DNA from: Whitmania pigra | Lineage: Eukaryota > Annelida > Clitellata > Hirudinida > Haemopidae | Assembly (NCBI GenBank): GCA_021613335.1 | Contig: JAJTWR010000428.1 | Coordinates: 498,606 to 562,605, forward strand | Length of the DNA: 64,000 nucleotides | Reading direction: 5' to 3' | In this document: positions 31,601 through 43,678 of the stretch, in pieces | How positions within the stretch are numbered: the first letter of the stretch is position 1 | Layout of the letters: each line of letters starts with the position of its first letter | The notes under the pieces: generated by a model | Databases searched by the model: none | Told to the model about the DNA's origin: nothing | What the model saw: only the letters and a program-made list of their open reading frames with translations | Position numbers and translations under genes: made by a program

Positions 31601-33446
31601 CCTCAAGTTTGACTTAATTACAAAGTAATATCAATATAATTAGAATATTAGATTATAGTCTCATAAAGTAAAAATATAAATCCAAAAGAGGTAGCCTAAA
31701 GCATGAATTCATAAAATTATCTTATGGTAATGGAATAACAAATAGAAATTGAAAGATTCTCAAATTCAAACTAACGTTGTCATGGCTTAGCATCACCCAT
31801 TTTGCTTGTCCAGTTGTGCCAGACTATAATGAGCAAGGAAATTTTAAATGTCCTACTAAGGATACCAGAAACTAATCACTATTTACCGTTGCGAAGAGAG
31901 AACAGCACTTGTTAGGAGCCATGTTCATGATTCTCCTCTCAAACTCTTCTTCACAATCGTCTACCTTCATCTCCATGATTTCGTCCCACTAAAATGAACA
32001 TAAATGTTTTGTGAAAAAATTAAAAGCATTTGTAATTTAAAACAGTATCTGTAATTTTTGTTCTTCAACTAAAATATCACATATTTAAAACCCTTAAAAT
32101 ATGTAAAATTGTTCGGATTTTAAAACCCTTTGCTTCTATTTTTCATTACCAAGTCGACATAACATAACAAGTCCGTGGCCTTGTTTAGGGTTACTACATT
32201 TTATCTGACTAGCAATACGACTGTAATTCTTAAACTAAATATTAACCGAGTAAACTTTCCGCATTCCATGAATTGGTTTTCCTTTGTATTGGATGACGGC
32301 CTTGAGGTGTGGCAAGTCATCAAGTGCTTTTGAAAGAAATTGTAGTTGAGTGTCGTCTTCTACAACAATTAAGTTGCAATCTGCCAGGCCTATGAGGTGC
32401 TTCTTTGACTTATCTGATTCAGAAGGATGTATGCCGGCAGCAAGTCCTCTAAATTAAGAAACAAATAGTAGTTTTATATATATATATATATATATACATA
32501 GTTACACTTTATATATATATATATATATACATAGTTACACTTTATAAACTATGAAGTTCATTAAATTTATCACCAATTAATTAATTTAAAATCATTGGAA
32601 GATTTAAATCAGACAATGTAGGTCCACCCAGCAAAAATTGCCGCGAAGTAAGAAATCATCCATTGGGGCGCATTGGATCCTATGATTCCCACTCCACGAT
32701 ACGTTTGGAGTCCCAGCTTAAAAAAAAGAAAAAGATTTACCAGTAAAATATAAAAATCTATAAACAAAATATATAATAGAAACTTAAAATTTCAAAAACC
32801 TTAATAAATGCCTTGGCAACTTGAACTATAGACTCGTAGTATCTCTTGTAGGTGTAAACATCATCCTTGGAATCCGCGCCATTAACTACTGCCATTAATA
32901 GATGTTAAAATGTTATTTAAAGAAAAAATATAACAAATATAATATCTTTAATATTACAACGATTTTCACTGCAAATCTATTTACCAATGGCAATTCTGTC
33001 TGGATACTCTTCAGCAACAGTCTTGAAAGCGGTCACAACGGATACAGGAGGCTGGGAAAGAATGTCCTTGTCGTCTGCTCTCAGCTTCACCGCCTGATCC
33101 GCCAGCCATGTAATCATATCAGAAGTTGGAAAGAGCTCATCTGGTCCTTGAGACGAGAATTTATTAATTTTATTCTAAAAAATGACGAGAATTTATTAAT
33201 TTTATTCTAAAAAATGAAATTCTGTCGTCATTCCTGATCGACAGAAAGTTTAAGATATTTATCTACGAAGGTTTTGGGAATGTGACAATTTTTAATTCGT
33301 TAACGAACTTTAAATTTAGTTTTAAGGAATTTTACAAACTACAAATGTAAATGTGTAAAATTGTCCAGCTATATTTCACAACATAATATTTATTATAATT
33401 AATAATATTAACCTTGACGTTCGGTTGCATCACGAGCGCAGTTCAT
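28613..33446 (-). CDS. Gene E: divergent ACSBG-like synthetase with altered catalytic motifs
   Basis: Sixteen exons: 33413-33446, 32985-33146, 32800-32885, 32628-32716, 32247-32448, 31887-31988, 31776-31823, 31373-31555, 31123-31289, 30833-31014, 30549-30655, 30172-30322, 29840-29979, 29603-29691, 29322-29479, 28613-28686. They join to 1974 nt, 657 residues, from MNCARDATERQ to FYQ and TAA. The ATP loop SGTTGQAKWVMLSHDN is kept apart from PKG. The exon 10 motif is YGSTECG. Exon 12, however, reads KYNCYSCDLVSIDEEGF where other copies have WF-x-T-G/S-D-x-G, and GR before the hinge has become SR. The frame is open and the splice sites are normal (exon 9 donor GTTTTC is weak). It may be a non-catalytic or specialised paralogue. 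Intron 15 holds foldback copy 3. Confidence 0.88.
28752..29285. mobile_element. Foldback-type element, copy 3, in intron 15 of gene E
   Basis: Left arm from GGCACCCCGTCATAACAG to about 28886 and right arm from about 29117 to TGACGGGTCACC, both made of the 14-bp unit in opposite orientation. AAATTTTCT flanks it at 28743-28751 and 29286-29294 (9 bp). The interior of about 230 bp has no coding potential. This is the cleanest copy for defining the family. Confidence 0.9.
32475..32545. repeat. Duplicated (TA)n tract in intron 4 of gene E
   Basis: A (TA)n tract followed by CATAGTTACACTTTATA is repeated once in tandem. Confidence 0.85.
33152..33216. repeat. Exact 34-35 bp tandem duplication in intron 1 of gene E
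   Basis: GACGAGAATTTATTAATTTT followed by ATTCTAAAAAAT occurs twice in direct succession. The second half extends a reading frame artificially, but no gene is implied. Confidence 0.85.
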
Positions 33447-34412
33447 TGTTGCTGGAGATCCTGATTTAATAATATCTGATTTAATATTAATTATTATAAT
33501 TAGATGTATTTAAAAGATCATTTAATTTACGTACTTATCGAAAATTATTTATTGTGCGATCTAAGTTCTCTCGAATAAATGCTATCTCGTACAGAAAACG
33601 TTATTTAATTGATGCTTAATTCTAACGCATCGGTAAGCTTTTTAACCTCGATGCTATTACATAACCATGTTTCATGTGGAACTTTAAAATAGCAACGAAA
33701 TTCGTCAGTAATTGTTACGTAATGCAACTTCGTCCTGTCACAAAAATGTCATCGTAATTTTTTTGTGAGGATTAAGAATTTAATTTTAACAAGTGAATTT
33801 GACTGTTAAGTTAGGATTAAGTTTATGGCTAGGGTTAAGGTTATGGTTAAGGTTAAGGTTATGGTAATGATTAATGCCAATTTTGAGGCATACCAATAAC
33901 AAATGTATCATTTGAAAATGTATCATTAACGATATATAAGTATTTTTTTATTGTGCACCAATTGCACTTGAATTGGTTGATCGGGCTTCTTTACAGCTCA
34001 ATGTTCGAGTCTTGATTTATAAAAAAAAATACATGATTTAACTTAGTTACGTCGAAATGAGACAGCTTGATAATAAAAATTTGACATTTAGTTGATTGAT
34101 TAGCTAAAGTGTTTCTAAAGTGAAAGGCGAAATTTGAAATGTTACGGTTGTCAGGGTAACGTCAACTTGATGCTGCGCAGTGACAGATCGCGTTGAACGA
34201 TAAAAATGTTTCTGTGTCAAAGAACTATTATAGGACTGTTGAAAATTTATTTGAGTTTTCTTTCAATGACATATAAAAGATATTAGGTTTCTATTATTTT
34301 TATCAAATCATTTATTTGGCAATGTATGTTGTAATTTTAACGAATAATAACTTTTAATGCAATTTCAAAGAACAGATTCTAATCACATTTTCAATAAATG
34401 CATGCTTGAATG
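33447..34412. other. Intergenic upstream of gene E, with a short GGTTAA-rich tract
   Basis: Holds the 5' flank of gene E. An imperfect repeat of GGTTAAGGTTAT words lies at about 33828-33872. No gene or clear element was recognised in the rest. Confidence 0.5.
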
Positions 34413-34981
34413 TCATTTAAAATTCACGATGTTTTGAGAATTTTCCAAATAAAACTCTGACATTCCCTTCTTGTACAATTGATTGATTGTACTTCTCTTC
34501 AGTTTCATAATTGGAGCTTGTTTAAAGAAAAAGTGTAAAATTTTACAAAAATCTGTTTAAAAATAAAGTGTCATTTATTTATCAAGTAGGACAAAAAAAA
34601 CTTTGAACCTACACATTTCAAACCAAATGAAAAAATCCGAACATTTCAGTCAACGTAAAGCATTCAACTAGTGATGGCTTGGAAGCAAAGGATAACGTTT
34701 TGATGACGTGAGTAATTTTGAGCAGATACTGAAATGAATTCTCATTCTATATTCAGCTCAAAAAATGAATAGTTAATTTTCAACTTATAACAAATTATTC
34801 ATAATATTTTATTAAAGCTTCACTTTACTTAATTCTCCTCAGGCCTCAGAGAAGTTCCTGGACAAAATCTTCCAATTATGCACCATTTCCGTGTCTTTTG
34901 TTGCTCCATCGTTTGTTTCGTCGATCACTTTCTGTATTTCTACGGCTACACGAGCATCCCTTGATTCGACGATTTCCGATA

Positions 34982-34985
<4 letters not shown>
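34413..34985 (-). pseudogene. Remnant K: last two exons of a tenth ACSBG-like copy
   Basis: Exon 16 (34516-34413) reads APIMKLKRSTINQLYKKG then MSEFYL and ends at TGA after an extension. Exon 15 (about 34985-34842) reads LSEIVESRDARVAVEIQKVI and then NFSEA, where a TGA stop replaces the usual GGELG approach. The 5' edge of exon 15 runs straight into the (TAA)n tract, so the acceptor and all upstream exons are gone. The sequence resembles group A-E more than F-I. It lies between genes E and F. Confidence 0.85.
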
Positions 34986-35200
<215 letters not shown>

Positions 35201-35375
35201 TATTTTATTAGTTTTCACCTGGTGAAAGTCTAATTTTATAAATGCAACTTATCGACTGCCATTAGGATGAGCAATTATTTAAAATTACTTTTAAGAATAC
35301 AAGGTGTTCCACTGAATAATTTCATTTTAAAATAATTCAATCTAATAGTGGACGTAATTCAGAAATTTGAAAAAT

Positions 35376-36190
35376 ATCTGCGAACGTGCACGGACGTCGT
35401 TAACGACTGGCATCTCGTAAATTTTCTCCAACTCAACCCGCAAAAATCCGAAATAATGTTTATCGGCACACCTTTGCAACTCAAGAACCTATCCCCCCTC
35501 TTCAATAAATATCGCCGACACCCATCTTCCTTTTTCTTCTACCCTAAAACTTCTCGGCGTTACTTTCGACAACCACCTCAGCTTCAAGCAACGCGCCTCC
35601 TCCATAGCAAAATCCTGCAACCACCTCATCTGGGCTATACGACATATGCGCCCACTCCTCTCGGTCGACATGACTGCTGCTCTCACACGCAGCCTGGTCC
35701 TCTCCCGCCTTGACTACTGCAACTCCCTCCTGTATGACGCTTCAGCCTCCCTTATCCCCTCCCTTCAGCGCATCCAAATCAAGTTAGCTAAACTTGTTCC
35801 CCTTGATTCTAATCTTAACAGCTCCAAGGCCCTGACGCAACTGCACTGGCTACCCATACATCATCGCATCATTTACAAAATGTCTTTGCTCACCTATCGT
35901 ACCTTAACCACATTCAATCCCCCCTATCTCTATCACCTCGATCGCATCCGCTCATCTCCTACAATTCATCTTCACCAACCGGTTCATAAATCATCCATAG
36001 TCAACCGAGGCTTCTCTTATGGCTCGCCCGCCGTCTGGAACAGTCTGCCCCCCATCATCCCGTCACAGCCCAAGCTCGAGCACTTCGAGCGCCAGCTCTA
36101 CCTCTTCAGATTATCTCTTCAAAAACCAAGGCGCCTCTGACGCTATGCTTAAGGCGCCATACAAATAAACTATTATTATTATTATAATTA
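35376..36190 (+). mobile_element. 5'-truncated CR1/L2-like LINE
   Basis: Reads VVNDWHLVNFLQLNPQKSEI in one frame, then after a frameshift RPLLSVDMTAAL and SRLDYCNSLLYDASASL, to the stop after KPRRL. The 3' end shows GGCGCC...AAGGCGCC, ACAAATAAAC and an (ATT)n tail. It is shorter at the 5' end than the copy in gene C and is non-functional. Confidence 0.88.
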
Positions 36191-36498
36191 TCTCTGACAG
36201 AACATGCTTTCTTGTTTATCATTAGTTTTATAATTAACTTAATAAACATAAAATCAAATCAATTTTACGAAGTGATCCATTACCATAAATGTATTTTAAT
36301 ATCCAGTTTATTCTGGATCTGAATGTGTTAGATTCACATGATATATAACTAAGATACAACAGATTTTATTTGAAATTTCAAAACGTTTTAATCATTAATT
36401 CAACGACAGAGTGATATTCAATAATGTTTTACGTAATTTAATATTTATTTCTTGTGCAACTTGTTGATGACGTTTGTTAGATGAAAATCTAATCCAAT

Positions 36499-39400
36499 TC
36501 AGTAAAAACTTTCAATTTCATGCCAGTAAATCTTGCAAATCTCGTGTCTTTTCAGTTTCAATGTTGGACCTTAAGAAATTAATTGTTATAATAAAATATT
36601 CATTCAATATCAATAAAAGTAGAAGTATTTTTAAATAAAGACTACCAGATTTCCCAAAATGATTAAAAACCAATTTATTTAAAAGTAAAAATATGAAAAA
36701 GCATTTACCCAATTCTCCGCCGATCATGGAAAAATCGCGTGGCAAAATCATCCACTTATGAATATACTGATTACTGGAGAGAGCATTCTCATTGGCTTTA
36801 TCGATGCCCTTTTGAATTGCATTCATGATCAGTGGATCTTTAGAACTTAAGATTTCTGAGACTTTCCTGCAAATTAATTTAAAAAAAATTTATTTTGTGA
36901 ATAGAAGAATTAGTATAATAATGCGAGTAATGGTCATCTGACGTGGCATTTGATCCCAAACTTTGGCACCATTTCAAAGCAGTCTGTTCCAGATTATCTT
37001 TTGGTCTTCCATTTGTTGGGTCAACTTCAGACTACAAAGATAAATATTTTTTATGTAAAGTAAGATTGCAAGATGTTTAAAGATTTTAAGGTTTTGAAAG
37101 TTATAAATTCTCATCTTTTTAAATTTTAAACAAATAATTTAATTTGATTTTTTTTTTTATACAAAACTTTTTAACCTTGAACGTCATAAGCATCGACAAG
37201 AAACTTTTTTGTTCGCCAATTAACATGCAATATCTGAGGCAGGGAAGTTCCTCCAATACCCTGTTTTCGATTGGCACGGGGGCTATATTCACTCCGTAGG
37301 ATGGTTTTATCAGATCTGAAATTAATAAAATTAATTAGAGTTCTAATATTAATTAACTTAATCCTCTTTTTAGTACCCTTCATGCGACCAGTTAAAGTGA
37401 TGAACCCCTCATCATCCTGCTTTCCTAAGTCTCCTGTCCGAAACCAAAACTCTTCATCGAAAGCGTCTTTTGTCTTCGTCATATCGTTGGCGTAACCCAT
37501 GAAGATGTCTCTCCCATCAATGAGAAGCTGAAATGCATATTGTTAGTGCAGTTGCTAATATTCATTACTATAATTATTAGGATTCAACATTATTAAATAA
37601 TGTGCGTTGTCACGACTGGGTCTAGGCGACCGTCGGACAAGTTTCCTAACCTCATTTTTGTTTGCATTGTTTGCGGCTCGCGGGACATATTTCATTAATT
37701 TTGGCTATTTAGGTGCGAAATGTGTCATAGTTTAGAAGTCAGTCGGAAATAAGTTTAATCGAACTATTAATATTTTTGGGGCGATTAGTTTGATCCATCG
37801 TTAAATATGCGTTTGGACCTATTTCCGTAAATTGCGATTGGTCGCTATTTGTGTATCTCTGTATAGAATTGGCTGACGTTCTAGACGAATATATTTGAAT
37901 AATTAATTAGGCCCGAGCCATATAAACATCGGCCCGACGAAGCCCAAATCATCTGTTATGCAAAGGACTATCATCAAATAAACAAACAAACGGCGGGAAA
38001 GGATTCCTGACGTGAGACGTGATGAACGATTTTGTGATTAGTATTTGTTGGCTTTTGATATTCGATAATTGATTAATAATAAAGATTTAGTTCCAATTCT
38101 GGGTTTCGGTGATAAACTTAGGGTCGGTGGTGGCAGCGATACTACCAGTTACGGTCCCAAGAGAGAAGGGCGTGACATGCGTGAATGTCGAATTTGGAAT
38201 GACTACAATTACCTCATCTCCTTTACCCTCATGTTTCTGAAATTTTGTCCTAAATCCAGTAATGGTTTTTCCAACTGAATATTTCTTCAGGATCGTCGGA
38301 GTATTTGTTGTATGCAGACCTGATTTAATTTGTTGATTAAGATATTTGCAGAATTATTGTGAAATCACTATAAAAACTCATTTAAAATTATTTTACCGAC
38401 CAGACGACTCAGATAGTCCATACGAGTCGAGGAGTGTGATGCCGCAGGAGCTGAAAAAATCAATTACTTCTTTTTTGCACCCAACTCCCCCAGTCAATGC
38501 CAAACGACATTGATCGAGTCCCAATTTGTTTCTAATATACTTTTGATCCATAAGATGTGGTTCATGCCTAGTAGAAAGAATCCAAATAATTTTGAAAAGT
38601 ATGTGAAATTAAAATACATGTTTGCTTCAGCAATATCGTTAGTATATTGTTGATAAAGTAATAGTTAGTGTATTACCTAGATGAATCCAAGGGTTCCTTG
38701 CTATTGACTTTATCAGGACCTACCATAGCTTCCATCAACATTTCCCAAACTTTCGGAACTCCGAAGAATACGGTTGGACGAACATCTCGTAGACATTGGG
38801 TTAACGATCCCTAACCATTTACCAGGATTAATTAATAATCCAATAACTCATTTAGTTAACATTAGCCACAGCAAATCGCTACCCACTTTGAGTGCACTGG
38901 GTTTGGCAAAGTAAGTAGTTCCTCCACCACTAACCAGTGGGCAATAAATATCCATCATAAGGCCAGCCACGTTAGCAAGAGGCAGGTAGGACAATACAGT
39001 GTGAGGAGGGAAGATCTGCCCTTCATTGGTGTAATGGACAAGGGTTTTCATGTAAAAGATCATCTATTTGAGGTAAACAATTTGATTTAAGTTATTAAAG
39101 TATCTACACCAAATTATTGGATATTCTTTAAAATTACATTTATTTTTTTACAATCAATGAGAATAGGTTAATATGTGGAAAAAGAAAAGAACTGTTTTCA
39201 AAATAAGATAGTTATAAACGATTTGTTGTATTAAGTAATTGATGTTTAATCATTACTAAATAGATAATAGATTGGAAGTGCAATATAACACTTAAGATTA
39301 TTTCAAAGACATTTCACTAAAACACATAAACCAGGGGTGCACAAATGTTTTTGGCTGAAGGCCATAAAGAAAATTAGGAGAATCGTCGGGGCCGAGCATG

Positions 39401-41154
39401 TGAGACCGTGATAAATAGAATCCAAATTTTATACTTTATCAAGGAAACGCAATGAGTCACTTATTGAAGAATAAAGGCAAAGTTTTGGATTAGATGGGCT
39501 GATGTCCATAGTACATCTAGAATTTTAATGATTTTTATCTATGCTCACGTTGTCATGACTGCGCATCACCAGTTTTGAGTCTCCAGTTGTACCTGACTAA
39601 AGTGAAATAGAGGTCAGTGCACATTTTACGAGTTAAAAGGCTTTTCTAACAAGAACTTACAGTGCATACAATAGTGCAGCACTTGTTAGGAGCCATGTTC
39701 TTGATTCTCCTCTCAAACTCTTCTTCACAATCGTCAACGGTCATCTCCATGATTTCCTTCCACTAGTCGTAAAAAGTGTTTTATTGTCACAAAACAATTT
39801 ACAGCTTTTTCTGACCTCAAGATGATTAATGAGTTCATTAATAAAAAAATCATATTTGAAATGAATAAGATTATTTAGATTTTATTTTGTAAGTATCAAT
39901 AGTTTACAAAATTGCTTACTGAATAGACTTTTTTGTGACCACCCTGTGGCTGTCCTCTATACTGAATTATGGCTTTCAGGTGAGGCAAGTCGTCTGCTAT
40001 TTTTAAAATGCTTTGCAGCAGTTTGTCATCTCCAACAACAATTATGTTGCATTTGGTGGTGTCCGCTATTTCACGAATAGTCTTGTCGTGGTTCACATAG
40101 TGTATACCAACTGACACGCCACTAAATGCATAAAACATAGTTAGCAAAAACATTATAAAATTCGTTTTAAATCAGCTACTATGAGAATATATGATTAATA
40201 TGTTGAGATGATAAATTGTTGACATTACTATTAATTACTAAGTTTTATGGAATAAGATAACGAAATAAATTTTGTGATGAGTTTTAATGTACCCAGCAAA
40301 GATTGCTCCATAGTAGGAAATGATCCAATTAGGAGAGTTGAAGCCGATTACTCCAACTCCGAAATAACTTTCAAGTCCGAGCTTTGGGGAAAGTGAGGAT
40401 ATTTATATAAATAGATTACATTAAATAATATAATTAATACAGAGTATTTCTTAATTACACCTTAATTAAATAATAAAGTACACCAATTTTGTTTCATTAA
40501 AAACATCAAAATAATTTTAACATTTATTATGAGTGAGTTTTTTTAAATATGAAACCTTAATAAATGCTTTGGCAACGTGATTGACAGATTCATAAAATCT
40601 TCTGTAGATGAAGGTTTCTTCAACGTCATCGCTTGCGTCCACTTCAATTCAAAATTTGAAGGAAACATTACTTTCAGAAATTATTTCCCATTTATGTATT
40701 TATGTCCTATTCAACTAACTAACCGAGTGCAATCCTATCAGGGTACTTTTCAGCAACCTCCTTGAATGCAGTCACAACGGATATTGGAGGATCAGAAGCA
40801 ATCTCCTCATCGTTTGCTCTCAACTTGACCGCTTGATCAGGTAACCAGGCTATGTAAGAATCTGATGGACAAAGCTGGTCGGGTCCTATTAAAATATGAA
40901 AAAAAAGATTAATTAGTGATAGTATAAGGTAGCTCATAGATTAAACAATGCTTGTAAACATATTAAATATGCACCAATGTGAAATAGAAACATAACTTCA
41001 AGCTTAATTTGAAATTAATTAGAAGCTTTAATATTTAGTATCCTATTTTCGATATGAATCCATTGAGTTGCTTTATTTGTAATATAAATGAAATCAGTCA
41101 TAATTCTAATAATCCTTAATTCTCACAACCGTGATGCTTATCCGAGTCTGCCAT
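36499..41154 (-). CDS. Gene F: ACSBG-like long-chain acyl-CoA synthetase, complete
   Basis: Sixteen exons: 41130-41154, 40724-40885, 40556-40641, 40293-40381, 39920-40121, 39661-39762, 39549-39596, 38887-39063, 38677-38810, 38401-38567, 38213-38319, 37377-37527, 37176-37315, 36943-37031, 36709-36866, 36499-36569. They join to 1908 nt, 635 residues, MADSDKHHG to IESFY and TGA. Motifs: SGTTGDSKLVMRSHDN near 223, YGLSESSG near 390-397, WFRTGDLG near 461, GRMKG near 480, then VNIAPVPIENRV and GGELGPTLKLKR at the end. The TGD motif is intact, unlike in A-D. The ATP loop reads DSK rather than the usual xPK. Intron 11 contains a solo LTR and intron 7 a hAT fragment. The protein is about 20 residues shorter than B because exon 9 is shorter. 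Confidence 0.92.
37608..38177 (+). mobile_element. Solo LTR (570 bp) in intron 11 of gene F
   Basis: Begins TGTCACGACTGGG and ends GGCGTGACA, with TGTCACG/CGTGACA inverted ends. TGCGT flanks it at 37603-37607 and 38178-38182. A TATA-like GCCATATAAACA lies near 37918 and AATAATAAAG near 38074. GGTGGCAGCG near 38130 resembles LTR-internal junction sequence of Gypsy elements, but it lies inside the terminal repeats here. The family differs from the LTR at 11776. The LTR ends about 35 bp from the exon 11 donor of gene F. Confidence 0.85.
37948..37991 (+). mobile_element. Short TAAA-tailed fragment inside the solo LTR
   Basis: CCCAAATCATCTGTTATGCA then AAGGACTATCATCAAATAAA and CAAA repeats. It is the same sequence inserted in the LTR at 11776 (11828-11891). 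Here no target duplication was seen. Confidence 0.55.
39332..39520 (+). mobile_element. hAT-type MITE fragment (left part) in intron 7 of gene F
   Basis: Starts CAGGGGTGCACAAATG and continues TTTTTGGCTGAAGGCC, a common hAT terminal pattern. It shares GATGGGCTGATGTCCATAGT with intron 7 of gene I (60691-61143). The right end is missing. Confidence 0.7.
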
Positions 41155-41540
41155 CTGTAGTGTTCTGCTTAATCTGTTGTGATGTCTTCCCTAAAATACT
41201 TATTCTGCATGTTAAGATTTATTGCTCCTTCTGTATTGCAATCAACTTCTTCTGTCGCATGTTTTCAATATATGACCGAAACTGTTCCAAATGTGTTTGG
41301 TCATAAATCAAGATATGTTAATTTATTGCTGAAATTTTAAATAAAACATTGTAAGTAAAAATATAAGTATTTTAATGGCTTCATTTATTTTCATCTGCAA
41401 ACATACATGTGTTTCCAGCAATTTTAGTTAGATTAGAACAATCAATACGAGTCTTAAACTCTTAAAATACAAGAGATTTTACCATACAATCAAATATAAA
41501 TATTCAGAAGTATAACATAGCCACAATTTAATTGTAAAAT
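41155..41540 (-). promoter_or_regulatory. 5' flank of gene F, a block shared upstream of F, G, H and I
   Basis: Directly upstream of the start codon, words such as TCTGTTGTGATGTCTTCC and TTTATTGCTCCTTCTGT recur in the flanks of G (48197-48560), H (54701-54890) and I (62654-63010). No such block was found upstream of A-E. It probably contains the promoter and 5' UTR of the F-I group, although shared ancestry from segmental duplication alone would also explain the similarity. Confidence 0.45.
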
Positions 41541-41599
41541 GCATCAAGAGATACAATATTTACAAATAGGATGAATACTTTCCTTAAATTATTATTAGT

Positions 41600-42127
41600 G
41601 TTTCAATATGACAATTAAAGAGGGTCATGTTCGTAACTTGACCCTCACGTTGTTTTCTGAAGAAAGCTTAAATTTCCTGTTGAGATGTCTCAGAAGCTCA
41701 ATAAAGTGCCTGTTCTCAATTTCTGTTTATGAATTCGTGGAATCACAAAGAAAATGGCATATCAACTGGTCACCTTTGATCTGGTCAGGATGATTCACAT
41801 TCCAAAGCTTTGAAATTGATGGTAACGGATGTTAACTTGGTTAGACTCAGATAACTCAGGTTTGGCAATGCATTAGTTGATCCTTCTCTTCTTTATGTTC
41901 GGTTTCTTTCATTTTCTTCTCTAATCCATCAGTTTGCAGCTGGTTTCTCATGCTTGGCTTTCATACAACCCCGCAAGGATTTCGTAGAAAAAACCTTACA
42001 TGATGCACCAGGAGTTCCTCATGTTATCTTGTTACCGCAAATTTTATATGCCGCAACTTCTGGGTGCTCTGGACTAACCAAATAGTAATCCCATACAGCT
42101 GAGAAAGTTTTCTTAGCCATCGCAAAA
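41600..42127 (-). pseudogene. ZBED/hAT transposase remnant
   Basis: From 42127 leftwards the translation reads MAKKTFSAVWDYYLVSPEHP, then AAYKICGNKIT, a stop, GTPGASCKVFSTKSLRGCMK and AKHEKPA. This is a BED-type zinc finger in which the first cysteine has become tyrosine. Further on, EIENRHFIELLRHLNRKFKL resembles the next region of ZBED-like transposases. Several stops make it dead. It lies between genes F and G. Confidence 0.65.
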
Positions 42128-42451
42128 AAAGTGCTAGGGCCATTCGTCGCGTTGTGTTGAGTAGTCTAACCTTTTATTGAATCAAAAAGGGACCATGACC
42201 TGTAGAAGACCACACGTCGCAGTACAACATAATGTTACCTATTTTATTAATATATTCTTTATATTATATAAATATATTACATACACCTTCCAATTCTTAT
42301 GTAGAATAGATAAAGAGCTTCACATAGAAATTGACCAGACCCCGGTGTCCGAACTCCGGCCCCGGCCAACAATCGTCCCCCGGTCAATCCCCACCGATTA
42401 ATAACTATTTAGAAGTTCCAATATTTACTTAAGGGAAAAATCTCTCAATAT

Positions 42452-42790
42452 CATGATGTTGCATCGAGTCAGACATTTTCTGAAAATTCTGAGAAATTTT
42501 TTGCGAAGACTCTAAATAGATCTTTATAGATATTTTGTCCGACTTATTTATTATTATTAATTTTAGTATTTGAGAATTTTTATTTTGTTGCTTTTAGTCT
42601 CATTTGTTACGTTTTCTATTTTTATAAGCTCGTCTCAAACATTTGCTAGACTGTTTTCGATTTCTGATGTCTACGCCATGTGTTTAAATCAGCAGGTGTT
42701 CCAACCCTACCTAAATGATTTCAGATATGTTCAACTCATGCACTAGTAATAGTCAAGCAACGAACAATATGAGTTTTTCAAAACCTTTGT
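42452..42790 (-). pseudogene. Stray ACSBG first exon with its upstream flank (F-G gap)
   Basis: ATG at 42476 opens MSDSMQHHD, clearly related to exon 1 of A and B. Where the donor GT should be, the sequence is AT. The adjoining upstream DNA (to about 42790) is repeated at 50266-50570 and 55178-55500. It is either all that is left of a deleted gene copy or a dead alternative first exon of gene F. Confidence 0.7.
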
Positions 42791-43678
42791 ATTCAAACTT
42801 TGTTAAAATGATATTTACCACCATTTTGTAGATTGACCAATAACCTCGAACCCTGAGAAGCAATACTTCTTATCTATAATTTGATTTAAATTTAAGTTTA
42901 AGAAACAGGGTTTATTGCTTATTGTACTTATTTATTATATAATTTAAATGTGGGTCTAGGTTGGTCAACTTTGTTGCTCTTCATAAGCCAGGTTGAGCTG
43001 GTGACAATGTTTCAGAAAGTTCTGTTACCTTAAATTATGGAACTGAATTTGTTTCAACAACTTTTAGTTTGTTTTCTAAATAATATTTATTTTTTATATA
43101 TAATAAACAATTAATACATTCAAGTATCTCTACATACTATTTGACCTGTCAATAGATTGCTTGAATTGACTAAATTATTAGTGGCTGAAAAAAAAGATAA
43201 ATAAATTAGCTAAAAAAAACATAAAATAAAATACAGCCTGCTATTCATTACGTATCGATTTCCACCAGGATGAATAATTTTCTAAAATTACTTCTGTGCG
43301 CCCATTGAACAAATTTCATTTACTACTATTTCAACCTAACACAGGAAAAATCCAAAATGTTTTAAAAATATCTTTGAAAGGACTTGTTTCTTGTTTATCA
43401 CGAGTTATACAATTAACTTAAACAAAATAAATATTAATCAATTTATTCAAAGATATCAATTATTACCAAATATATAATCCCTTATTCAAGACTCGATGAT
43501 TTATCATTGTGATACAATCACGGTAGAACAGATTTTGTTTCATATTTCATAAAATTTCATCAACGTCTGAAAATTTGTCAATATCAAGAATGTAGTACGT
43601 AAATGTAATATATGATATATTATAAATCTTTCTTGTGCAACTGGTTGGTGATATTTGTTAGTTTAAATCTAATCCCCT
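42791..43678. other. Intergenic, 3' flank of gene G
   Basis: AT-rich. The part from about 43480 is repeated downstream of gene H (50630-50846) and, shortened, of gene I, which marks it as part of the duplicated unit. No gene was recognised. Confidence 0.5.

Noticed and set aside
33828..33872. Telomere-like GGTTAA repeats
   Set aside because: Short and imperfect, in an intergenic gap. Not enough to call an interstitial telomere.
38069..38278. Small plus-strand ORF across the solo LTR and exon 11 of F
   Set aside because: Its C-terminal part is exon 11 of gene F read antisense. The rest is LTR sequence.
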